6,708 nucleotides of DNA from a bacterium (lineage in GTDB: Bacteria; NPL-UPA2; JAGMAN01). A program made the translations under genes and the position numbers. The stretch covers positions 1 to 6,708 of the forward strand of contig JAGMAN010000074.1 in NCBI GenBank assembly GCA_023130215.1, read 5' to 3'. Shown here in pieces: positions 1-6,300 of this stretch. The notes beneath the pieces were generated by a model. That model did no database searches. It had not been told where the DNA came from and saw only the letters and a program-made list of their open reading frames with translations. Position 1 is the first letter of the stretch; each line of letters opens with the position of its first letter.

Positions 1-20
1 TTAGTGAGATAATTAAGTAG
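1..20 (+). CDS. tuf: EF-Tu, extreme 3' end (partial)
   Basis: The first 20 bases, read from base 3, give S-E-I-I-K followed by a TAG stop at 18-20, and the two bases before them (TT) fit the end of a Val codon. A tail of the form V-S-E-I-I-K/E is what EF-Tu ends with in many bacteria (family knowledge), and tuf is a common neighbour upstream of rpmG/tRNA-Trp/secE/nusG. EF-Tu is the cytoplasmic GTPase that carries aminoacyl-tRNA to the ribosome. Only six codons and the stop are visible, so the call rests on this short tail plus gene order. The stop codon abuts the ATG of rpmG with no spacer, which suggests one transcript and coupled translation. Confidence 0.62.
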
Positions 21-170
21 ATGAGAGAGATTATCACATTAGCCTGCACTGAATGTAAACGGAGGAACTATTCCCTTACTAAGAATAAGAAGGGAAATCC
101 AGATAGATTAGAACTTAAAAAATATTGCAAGTTTTGCCGAAAGCACACCATACACAAGGAAACTAAGTAG
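21..170 (+). CDS. rpmG: 50S ribosomal protein L33 (bL33), zinc-binding type
   Basis: This encodes a 49-residue basic protein beginning [17 protein letters not shown], the usual length and opening of bacterial L33. L33 is a small protein of the large ribosomal subunit near the tRNA exit site. Two Cys-x-x-Cys pairs (C9/C12 and C36/C39) form the four-cysteine zinc ribbon of the Zn-dependent 'C+' L33 form; paralogs used under zinc starvation lack them (family knowledge). The C-terminal K-H-T-x-H-K-E-T-K tail is also typical. The ATG follows the tuf stop codon directly and no strong Shine-Dalgarno is visible (only GTGAG a little upstream), so initiation is probably coupled to tuf. It is too short for many gene callers but is clearly real. 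Confidence 0.95.
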   Translation: MREIITLACTECKRRNYSLTKNKKGNPDRLELKKYCKFCRKHTIHKETK

Positions 171-187
171 AGTTGCTTGAAATTGTG

Positions 188-265
188 AGGCCTGTAGCTC
201 CAATTGGTTAGAGCACTGGACTCCAAATCCGGGGGTTGGGGGTTCGAATCCCTCCAGGCCTGCCA
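188..265 (+). tRNA. trnW: tRNA-Trp (anticodon CCA), encoded CCA tail
   Basis: A full cloverleaf can be drawn. The acceptor stem AGGCCTG (188-194) pairs with CAGGCCT (255-261) over 7 bp. The D stem is GCTC (197-200) with GAGC (211-214), and the 10-nt D loop carries GG at 206-207. The anticodon stem CTGGA (216-220) pairs with TCCGG (228-232, one G-U), and the loop CTCCAAA places the anticodon CCA at 223-225. The T stem GGGGG (238-242) pairs with CCCTC (250-254, one G-U) around the loop TTCGAAT. Discriminator G262 and the A-U first pair match bacterial tRNA-Trp. CCA (263-265) is encoded. The gene lies in the 104-nt gap between rpmG and secE on the same strand, so it is probably cut out of the operon transcript. 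It decodes UGG. Confidence 0.97.
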
Positions 266-274
266 GAGTTATTT

Positions 275-469
275 ATGTTCGCACGGATCAAACGTTTCTT
301 AATTGAGATTAAGGCAGAGCTCAGGAAAGTGTCCTGGACGAACCGGAAGGAATTGGTGGCTTCCACTTCTGTAGTGGTGGTTGCAGTGATGCTTATTGCT
401 ATCTTTGTTTTTCTGGTTGATACTCCTTTATCTCGACTAATAAGTTCTATGTTAAAATATGGAAGGTGA
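275..469 (+). CDS. secE: Preprotein translocase subunit SecE
   Basis: A 64-residue single-span inner-membrane protein, the short SecE form found in most bacteria outside the enterics. SecE clamps SecY in the SecYEG channel. Residues 1-30 form a basic amphipathic cytoplasmic helix and hinge with the SecE motif E-L-R-K-V-S-W (15-21). Residues 31-48 are the membrane span (STVVVV-type stretch rich in V, I, L, F), followed by D49-T50-P51 and a short tail. The reading frame is open back to a TTG inside the tRNA gene at 236, but ATG 275 is chosen because it gives the family's normal N-terminus and lies outside the tRNA. Only 9 nt separate it from the tRNA CCA, with just GAG (266-268) as a possible weak ribosome binding site. 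The usual Pro after the motif Trp is Thr22 here. It sits immediately before nusG, a very common pairing. Confidence 0.94.
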   Translation: MFARIKRFLIEIKAELRKVSWTNRKELVASTSVVVVAVMLIAIFVFLVDTPLSRLISSMLKYGR

Positions 470-470
470 T

Positions 471-1001
471 ATGAGCAGAAAATGGTATGTCCTTCACACT
501 CTATCCGGGTGCGAGAACAAGGTTAAGACTAATCTGGAAAATAGAGTCGATTCTCTGGGCATTCGGGATTCTATCTACAAACTTCTCATCCCCACAGAGG
601 AAATAGCTGAAATTAAGGGTGGTGAGAAGAAGGTGACTACCAAAAACCTCTTCCCGGGATATGTTCTGGTGGAAATGGAGATGAACGAGAAGACCTTGTA
701 TCTGGTAAAGAATATCCCGGGGGTCTCTGGCTTTCTTGGTTCTGGCAGGGAACCAGTTGCCTTAGAGGAGAAGGAAGTAGAAAGTATATTGAAGGCAGCT
801 GAGGAGAAGAGGGCTAAGCCTAAACCGAAAGCGGTCTTTGAGCAGGGAGAGAGAGTTAGAGTGGTGGAAGGCCCTTTCACCAACCTCAGTGGAGTGGTGG
901 AGGAGTTGAATCCAGAAAAGGGGAGACTCAAAGTTATGGTTTCTATTTTTGGTCGGTCTACCCCGGTTGAACTTGAATACTGGCAGGTGGAGAGTTTATA
1001 A
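471..1001 (+). CDS. nusG: Transcription termination/antitermination protein NusG
   Basis: A 176-residue protein of standard NusG length. The NGN domain (about 4-105) opens with [10 protein letters not shown] and contains F61-P-G-Y-V-L-V67, the segment that binds the polymerase clamp and beta lobe. A Lys/Glu/Pro-rich linker (about 108-122) leads to the KOW domain (about 124-176) with G126-E-R-V-R-V and G134[11 protein letters not shown]. In this family the KOW domain contacts Rho or ribosomal protein S10, linking transcription with termination or translation. ATG 471 is preferred over the in-frame ATG 459: it lies 4 nt after GGAAGG (461-466), gives the familiar N-terminus, and avoids overlapping secE, whose stop ends at 469. 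No insertion domain is present. Confidence 0.97.
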   Translation: MSRKWYVLHTLSGCENKVKTNLENRVDSLGIRDSIYKLLIPTEEIAEIKGGEKKVTTKNLFPGYVLVEMEMNEKTLYLVKNIPGVSGFLGSGREPVALEEKEVESILKAAEEKRAKPKPKAVFEQGERVRVVEGPFTNLSGVVEELNPEKGRLKVMVSIFGRSTPVELEYWQVESL

Positions 1002-1002
1002 G

Positions 1003-1428
1003 ATGGCTAAGAAAGCTATTGCCCGGATAAAGATGCAGGTGTTAGCGGGCAAAGCCAATCCTGCTCCTCCGGTTGGTCCGGCCCTGGGTCAACATGGAGT
1101 AAACATCATGGAATTCTGCCAGGCCTTTAATGCTCGAACTCAGGGGAAGGAGGGATTGGTTATTCCTGTAGTGATAACTGTTTATCAGGATCGTTCTTTC
1201 TCCTTTGTTACCAAATCCCCTCCAAGTGCAGTTCTTTTGAAGAGGGCGGCCGGGATTGCCAAGGCATCGGCTCAGCCTAATCGGGAGAAGATAGCTAAAG
1301 TTGCCAGGGATAAAGTACGAGAGATTGCTCAGACAAAGAAGGAAGACTTGAATGCAGTTGATTTGGAGGGAGCCATGCGAATGGTAGAGGGAACAGCCAG
1401 GAGCATGGGAATTGAGATAGAGGAGTAA
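1003..1428 (+). CDS. rplK: 50S ribosomal protein L11 (uL11)
   Basis: A 141-residue protein of normal L11 length. L11 binds the 23S rRNA GTPase-associated region at the stalk base and is where factors and the stringent-response enzyme RelA sense the ribosome. The N-terminal domain carries G16[13 protein letters not shown]29, including the prolines (P22, P23, P26) known from other species as thiostrepton-site residues. The C-terminal rRNA-binding domain (about 73-141) ends with the conserved G-T-A-R-S-M-G-I at 130-137. The frame is open upstream into nusG, but ATG 1003 gives the correct N-terminus ([12 protein letters not shown]). One base separates it from the nusG stop, and GGAG (989-992) inside nusG is a suitable ribosome binding site. 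Leu14 replaces the usual Pro before A-G-K-A-N-P. Confidence 0.97.
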   Translation: MAKKAIARIKMQVLAGKANPAPPVGPALGQHGVNIMEFCQAFNARTQGKEGLVIPVVITVYQDRSFSFVTKSPPSAVLLKRAAGIAKASAQPNREKIAKVARDKVREIAQTKKEDLNAVDLEGAMRMVEGTARSMGIEIEE

Positions 1429-1432
1429 GGCA

Positions 1433-2134
1433 GTGGGCCGAAGCAAGAGATATAGAGAAGCAGTCAAACTAATAGAAAAGGAAAAGGTTTATTCTTTAGA
1501 GGAAGCAGTTAAAGTTTTAAAGAGCATGCCAAAGTGGAAATTTGATGAAACTGTAGATCTTTCTCTAAAATTGGGGATCGATCCCAAACAGGCTGATCAG
1601 CAAGTGCGGCGTGCGCTGACCCTGCCACACGGGACGGGCAAGAAGCTCCGGATAGTGGTCTTTGCCAAGGGAGAGAAGGCTAAAGAGGCTGAGGAGGCAG
1701 GGGCAAACTTTGTTGGAGCTGAGGAGCTCATAAAGAAGATAAGTGAGGGATGGACCGAATTTGATGTGGCCATAGCTACTCCGGACATGATGAGAGAAGT
1801 CAGTAAGCTCGGTCGTCTGCTTGGCCCACGGGGTTTGATGCCCAATCCGAAAGCAGGCACAGTCACTTTTGAATTGAAAAGTACTATTCGAGCTATTCAA
1901 GCGGGAAGGGTAGAGTGCCGAACCGATAAATCCGGTAATTTACATTTGGTGGTGGGAAGAGTTTCCTTCAGTGAGGACTGGCTTATGACTAACGCCCGAG
2001 CTGCGGTGGAGGTAGTGTTGCAAGCCAAACCCTCTACCTGCAAGGGTCAATACTTGAGGAGTGTCACAATCTCCTCTACTATGAGCCCGGGAGTTCGCCT
2101 TGATGTCAATCAGTTAGCCAGTTTAACCGGATAG
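1433..2134 (+). CDS. rplA: 50S ribosomal protein L1 (uL1)
   Basis: A 233-residue protein of standard length. L1 builds the mobile L1 stalk that helps release deacylated tRNA from the E site, and in many bacteria it represses its own operon by binding mRNA. Diagnostic segments are F37-D-E-T-V-D-L-S-L-K-L-G-I-D-P, the signature G127-R-L-L-G-P-R-G-L-M-P-N-P-K140, the R-T-D-K-S-G-N-L-H stretch, and K204-G-Q-Y-L-R near the C-terminus. The start is GTG 1433: no ATG lies nearby, the protein begins M-G-R-S-K-R as expected, and GGAG (1422-1425) sits 7 nt upstream inside the end of rplK. The rplK stop is only 4 nt before it. I could not identify an L1 operator by eye near the rplK start. Confidence 0.97.
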   Translation: MGRSKRYREAVKLIEKEKVYSLEEAVKVLKSMPKWKFDETVDLSLKLGIDPKQADQQVRRALTLPHGTGKKLRIVVFAKGEKAKEAEEAGANFVGAEELIKKISEGWTEFDVAIATPDMMREVSKLGRLLGPRGLMPNPKAGTVTFELKSTIRAIQAGRVECRTDKSGNLHLVVGRVSFSEDWLMTNARAAVEVVLQAKPSTCKGQYLRSVTISSTMSPGVRLDVNQLASLTG

Positions 2135-2144
2135 AATATAAATT

Positions 2145-2660
2145 ATGGGCAGGCAAGGAAAAGAAACTGTAGTTAAGGATTTAGCCGAGATATTGAGGAC
2201 AGCTGAGACAGCTATTATCACTGACTATCGTGGCCTGAAGGTGGAGGAAGTTAGCAACCTGCGTATGCGGCTGCGAGAGGCCGGAGCTCAGTATCTGGTG
2301 GTCAAGAATACCTTATCTCGGCTAGCCGCCAAGGAAAGTGAGCGAGAGAATTTGAACCAATTTCTGGTAGGACCCACTGCTCTTGCTCTTGCTTCTGGTG
2401 ATCCAACCATCCTGGCTAGAGTTTTAGCCAATTTTTCTGAGAGACACCAGGCCATGGAAATTAAAGGAGGATTTTTTGGAGGGGAAGTTCTTAGCCGGGA
2501 CCAGCTTAGATTGTGGGCCACCCTGCCCAGCAAGGAAGATCTTTTAGCTAAGGTTGCGGCTAACATCAAGAGTCCGTTATCTAATCTGGTAAATATTCTG
2601 CGGGGAATGATAGCCAATCTAATTTATGTTTTGCAAGCAGTGAAGAAGGATAAAGGATAA
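2145..2660 (+). CDS. rplJ: 50S ribosomal protein L10 (uL10)
   Basis: A 171-residue protein of usual length. L10 anchors the flexible L7/L12 dimers to the stalk base beside L11. The rRNA-binding N-terminal domain shows D27-Y-R-G-L-K-V, V52-V-K-N-T-L-S-R-L, G76-P-T-A-L-A and K107-G-G-F-F-G-G113. L128-P-S-K-E-D-L-L-A leads to the C-terminal helix (about 138-168, rich in I, L, V) that holds L7/L12 N-terminal domains; the number of dimers cannot be told from sequence by eye. Only 10 nt separate it from the rplA stop, and the bases before ATG 2145 (GAATATAAATT) contain no Shine-Dalgarno, so translation is probably coupled to rplA. The structured L10 leader known upstream of rplJ in many bacteria has no room here. 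Confidence 0.97.
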   Translation: MGRQGKETVVKDLAEILRTAETAIITDYRGLKVEEVSNLRMRLREAGAQYLVVKNTLSRLAAKESERENLNQFLVGPTALALASGDPTILARVLANFSERHQAMEIKGGFFGGEVLSRDQLRLWATLPSKEDLLAKVAANIKSPLSNLVNILRGMIANLIYVLQAVKKDKG

Positions 2661-2667
2661 AATTTTA

Positions 2668-2677
2668 GGGGGGGGAG
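2668..2677 (+). promoter_or_regulatory. Strong G-rich ribosome binding site of rplL
   Basis: A run of eight G followed by AG lies 3 to 12 nt before ATG 2681, in the 20-nt rplJ-rplL spacer. The GGGGAG part pairs well with the anti-Shine-Dalgarno. It contrasts with the absence of such a site before rplJ, which fits the need for several L7/L12 copies per L10. It also supports ATG 2681 as the true start of the unusually long L7/L12. Confidence 0.8.
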
Positions 2678-2680
2678 ACG

Positions 2681-3190
2681 ATGCCGAAAGCAGAAGTGAA
2701 GGAAGAAGAAAAAGAAACCAAAGTGTTGGAAGAAAAGGTAGGGCCGGGGAAGGAGAAAGAAACCGGAGTCAAGGAGAAACCCGGAGAGGAGAAATCTAAG
2801 GTTAGTTCGGGAAAGACCCCACGGATTGATGAGATTATTTCTACGGTTGAGAAGATGACTGTGTTGGAACTCTCAGATTTAGTTAAAGCTCTGGAGGAGA
2901 AATTTGGGGTAGTGGCCACTGCCCCGGTAGCGGCAACGCCAACAGCTGCTCCGGGCCCGGGTGGAGGAGAAGAGAAGACAGAGTGGAGTGTTTATCTTAC
3001 CGCCATCGGGGAGAAGAAAATCCAGGTGATCAAAGAGGTAAGGGCGGTCACCAGCCTCGGACTGAAAGAAGCTAAGACCCTGGTAGAGGAAGCTCCAAAA
3101 CCAGTCAGGGAAGGGATATCATCGAAGAAAGAAGCAGAAGAGATAAAAGCTAAGTTGGAAGCAGCTGGCGCAACCGTGGAATTGAAGTAA
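2681..3190 (+). CDS. rplL: 50S ribosomal protein L7/L12 (bL12) with charged N-terminal extension
   Basis: L7/L12 forms the flexible stalk dimers that recruit EF-Tu, EF-G and other GTPases. This protein has 169 residues against the usual 120-130. Residues 1-47 are an extra tail made largely of Lys and Glu (24 of the first 45). Residues 48-77 are the dimerising, L10-binding domain (I49-D-E-I-I, M59-T-V-L-E-L, L71-E-E-K-F-G-V77). Residues 78-98 are the Ala/Pro/Gly hinge. Residues 99-169 are the factor-binding domain with K113-I-Q-V-I-K-E-V-R121, G127-L-K-E-A-K132 and a final V-E-L-K. Ser125 replaces the Gly usual in T-G-L-G-L. ATG 2681 has a strong ribosome binding site. The only later ATG (Met59) would remove most of the dimer domain, and no GTG/TTG start with a binding site is apparent near residue 48, so the extension looks genuine. 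Confidence 0.95.
   Translation: MPKAEVKEEEKETKVLEEKVGPGKEKETGVKEKPGEEKSKVSSGKTPRIDEIISTVEKMTVLELSDLVKALEEKFGVVATAPVAATPTAAPGPGGGEEKTEWSVYLTAIGEKKIQVIKEVRAVTSLGLKEAKTLVEEAPKPVREGISSKKEAEEIKAKLEAAGATVELK
2708..2769 (+). repeat. Imperfect 45-bp-period duplication inside the L7/L12 extension
   Basis: Bases 2708-2724 and 2753-2769 match at 14 of 17 positions and stay in frame. They encode E-K-E-T-K-V (residues 10-15) and E-K-E-T-G-V (residues 25-30), exactly 15 residues apart, and similarity fades after this core. It may be a remnant of a short duplication that lengthened the tail, but low-complexity Lys/Glu coding (GAA, GAG, AAA, AAG) can produce such matches by chance. Confidence 0.4.
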
Positions 3191-3195
3191 TTAAA

Positions 3196-3213
3196 CCGCA
3201 GAGATCACAGAGA
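3196..3213 (+). repeat. Short CAGAGA tandem element
   Basis: Two CAGAGA units with a 9-nt period follow A-A-A-C immediately after the rplL stop region (CCGCAGAGATCACAGAGA). A further CAGAG is at 3261-3265. From memory, intergenic strings of this form (CGCAGAG / CACAGAG) occur as dispersed elements in various bacterial genomes, but with only two units here the assignment is tentative. Confidence 0.35.
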
Positions 3214-3292
3214 AAAGTTCAAGGACAAAAGACATTTTGGGAGTAGCGGAAGTTCAATAGCAGAGCATTTTTGATTTTTGATATTATTTTAT

Positions 3293-3299
3293 GGGGGGA
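3293..3299 (+). promoter_or_regulatory. Ribosome binding site of rpoB
   Basis: A run of six G plus A ends 3 nt before ATG 3303. It decides the start: the in-frame ATG at 3291 overlaps this G run and has only A/T-rich sequence upstream, so it lacks a binding site of its own. The spacing to ATG 3303 is short if the whole run pairs, but the 5' part of the run gives a normal distance. Confidence 0.65.
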
Positions 3300-3302
3300 T
3301 GT

Positions 3303-6300
3303 ATGAAGCAGAGCTCAGGTTTAATTGAGAGGCAAAGCTTCGCTAAGATTCCAAGCATTATGAGTCTGCCAAATTTGGTTGATATCCAGAAACGTTCCTA
3401 CCGGGAGTTTCTCCAGGAAGATATTCCTCCAGAGAAACGGAGCCACAGCGGCTTACAGGCCGTCTTTCAGGATATCTTTCCGATGGCCTCCGGGAGTGGC
3501 AGGTGCTCTATGGAATTTGTCAGCTACTCAGTGGGAAGGCCAGAATATAGTGCCGAGGAATGCCAGGGGACAGGAAGGACTTACAATGCTCCCCTCAAGC
3601 TGAGACTGAGGTTGGTTATCAGGAGGCAAGCAGAAGAGGCTCCGGAGAAAAGGGAGCAGGAGGTCTATTTAGGAGAGCTTCCCCTGATGACAGAAGGGGG
3701 AAGCTTCATTATCAATGGAGCGGAAAGGGTAGTAGTCAGTCAGCTTCACCGCTCTCCAGGCGTCTGTTTCGAGGAAAAGATCCATCCCAGCGGGAGGCGA
3801 CTTTGTTCGGTTAGAATCATTCCTTACCGGGGAACCTGGTTGGAACTGGAGTTCGATACCTACGATGTTCTATCAGTGGTCATTGATAGAAGGCGCAGAA
3901 TCTTAGTCACTACTTTACTCAGGGCTTTAGGCTACTCCTCCAGCCAGGACATCACCAAGCTCTTCTACGAAACCGAGACAATAAGGTTAGGCAGCGGTCT
4001 TCACCGGAAAAAGTTCCTGGGCCGTTTTTTAGCCAGGGATGTTAGAAAAGGGGGTGAAGTGATTGGAGAGAGCGGCGAAGAGGTAAGTGACCACCTGCTC
4101 AGGCAGTTAAAGGAAGCCGGGGTGGAGAAGCTTACCCTGGTCATAACCCCTAAGGATGAAGTTTCCATCATTAATACTTTGAGGAAGGACCATTGCCGAT
4201 CGGAGGAAGAGGCACAACTGGAAATCTTTCGCAGATTGCGTCCGGGAGACCCACCTACTCCGGAGAACGCTCGCCGACTCCTTCATAGGCTCTTCTTTGA
4301 TCCCCGAACATATGACCTGGCCAGAGTGGGTAGATACAAGCTAAATAGAAAACTTGGCTTAAATGTTCCCCTGAGAGAGACTACTCTTCGCCGGGAGGAT
4401 ATGGTTGAGATCATAAGATACCTTTTGAAGTTAAAGAAACGTGAAGGAACTGTTGATGACATCGATCACTTAGGAAGCCGAAGGGTTCGCACCGTGGGAG
4501 AGTCGGTAGCCAACCAGTTCAGAGTTGGGCTGGAGCGGATGGAAAGGTTCATCAGGGAAAGGATGAGCAGTCAGGATTTGGAGGATCTGACACCCCAGAA
4601 TTTAGTTAACCCCAAGATGATATCCTCAGCTATTAACAACTTCTTCGGACGCAGTCAACTATCCCAGTTCATGGACCAGGTTAATCCATTGGCTGAGTTA
4701 ACTCATAAGAGGCGGCTGAGCGCCCTGGGACCGGGTGGGTTGAGTAGAGAGAGGGCTGGGTTTGAAGTGCGGGATGTCCACTTCTCCCATTATGGCCGCA
4801 TCTGCCCCATAGAGACCCCGGAGGGCACGAATATTGGCCTTATTGTCTCTATGAGCACTTATGCCCAAATAAACGATTTGGGCTTCTTAAGGACTCCTTA
4901 TCGGAAAGTGGTGAATGGGAAGGCAACCAGGCAGATTGAATATCTTTCAGCCGATGTGGAGGATGATTATGTCATTGCTCAAGCCAATGCTAAGTTAGAC
5001 GCCGAGGGTCGCTTTACAGATGATAAAATCTTTGCTCGTTTGCGGAACGATTTCCCGAAAGTTTCCCCTGGGCAGGTTCAGTATATGGATGTCTCCCCGG
5101 AACAGTTAGTCAGTGTGTCCACTGCTCTCATTCCATTTTTAGAGCACGATGATGCCAATAGAGCTCTCATGGGCTCAAATATGCAACGCCAGGCAGTGCC
5201 CCTGCTCTGGGCGGAGGCCCCGTTAGTTGGAACCGGCATGGAGCGGCCTGCCGCTGTGGATTCCGGAGCGATGGCATTATCCTTCCAGGATGGTAAAGTG
5301 GAGAAGGTTTCTGCCAATGCCATAACCATCCGTAGCGGCAGTGAGGTTCATGAATATAGCCTGAAGAAATTCCTCAGATCGAACCAGGACACTTGCCTGA
5401 ATCAAAGACCTGTGGTTCAACCGGGGGAGCGAGTCTCTCGGGGGCAGGTGATCGCTGATGGACCGGGGACCCATTTAGGGGAACTGGCCCTGGGGCGTGA
5501 TATCCTGGTGGCCTTTATGCCCTGGTGGGGTTATAACTTTGAGGATGCCATACTGGTCAGCGAGAAGGTGGTCAAGGAAGATGTCTATACCTCTATTCAC
5601 ATTGAAGAGTTTGAACTGGAAGCGCGAGACACTAAGCTTGGTCCGGAGGAGATAACCCGGGATATACCCAATGTAGGGGAAGAAGCCCTCAAGGATTTGG
5701 GCGAGAATGGGATTATTCGTATAGGAGCAGAGGTGAGATCAGAAGATATATTGGCCGGCAAGATAACCCCAAAGGGCGAGACTGAGTTAAGCCCGGAGGA
5801 GAAACTTCTCAGGGCCATTTTTGGGGAGAAGGCCGGCGATGTTCGGGATGCTTCCTTAAGAGTGCCCCCGGGGGTAGAGGGAATTGTCATTGATGTTAAG
5901 GTCTTCTCTCGCCGGGAGGGAAAGGGTCCGAGAAAATCAGGGGGGTGGGCTGCTGCGGAACTTCCTTCCGGAGTGAATAAATTAGTCAAGGTCTATATTG
6001 CAAGCAAGCGGAAGCTTTCGGTAGGAGATAAAATAGCTGGTAGACATGGAAATAAAGGAGTGATTGCCAAGATACTTCCGGAGGAAGATATGCCCTTCCT
6101 TCCCGATGGAACCCCGGTGGAGATTGTTCTTAATCCCCTGGGAGTCCCTTCCCGGATGAACCTGGGTCAGATCCTGGAGACTCACTTAGGTTGGGCCGCC
6201 CGTGCCCTGGGCATCTATGTAGCCAGTCCTGTCTTCAGCGGAGCCAACGAAGGGGAGATCAAGGAGATGCTTCGGCGCAGCGGTCTCCCCGGGAGCGGCA

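Larger units (their letters stand above)
3191..3302 (+). other. rplL-rpoB spacer (112 nt), no gene seen
   Basis: This is the only sizeable non-coding stretch. It holds two CAGAGA units (3199-3204 and 3208-3213), a direct repeat AAGTTCAA at 3215-3222 and 3250-3257, and a weak A-T hairpin CAAAA/TTTTG (3226-3230 with 3235-3239, 4-nt loop). An AT-rich run T-T-T-T-T-G-A repeated twice (about 3268-3281) and the rpoB ribosome binding site complete it. In E. coli the same spacer holds a partial terminator and an RNase III site. Nothing comparable can be identified here: no GC-rich stem followed by a U tract is visible. A -10-like TATTAT (3282-3287) lacks any -35 match at the right spacing. Confidence 0.7.

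Noticed and set aside
236-274. N-terminal extension of secE starting at a TTG inside the tRNA gene
   Set aside because: These codons lie in the tRNA T arm and acceptor stem; ATG 275 gives the normal SecE N-terminus.
459-470. Earlier in-frame ATG for nusG
   Set aside because: It overlaps secE, lacks its own ribosome binding site and adds M-E-G-D before the family-typical start at 471.
949-1002. 18-residue N-terminal extension of L11 reading back into nusG
   Set aside because: It is the out-of-frame end of nusG; the start at 1003 gives the canonical 141-residue L11.
1042-1467. Antisense open frame of 141 codons across rplK
   Set aside because: It is composed of reverse complements of conserved L11 codons, with no ribosome binding site or recognisable motif.
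3226-3239. Hairpin CAAAA/TTTTG as a terminator or attenuator
   Set aside because: A 5-bp, nearly all A-U stem without a following U tract is too weak.
3271-3290. Possible promoter with TATTAT as -10 ahead of rpoB
   Set aside because: No -35-like hexamer is found 16-18 nt upstream (sequence there is AGCAGA-like); AT-rich sequence alone is not enough.
3291-3302. ATG 3291 as the rpoB start (would add M-G-G-C)
   Set aside because: It uses the ribosome binding site itself as codons and has no binding site upstream; 3303 is the better choice.
3379-3814. Two + strand open frames overlapping the start of rpoB, which could suggest a broken rpoB
   Set aside because: The frame from ATG 3303 is uninterrupted and encodes conserved RpoB sequence throughout; the others are shifted-frame shadows with no family resemblance.
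5597-5989. Antisense open frame of 130 codons within rpoB
   Set aside because: It is a Ser/Pro-rich shadow opposite highly conserved RpoB sequence; no independent evidence of coding.
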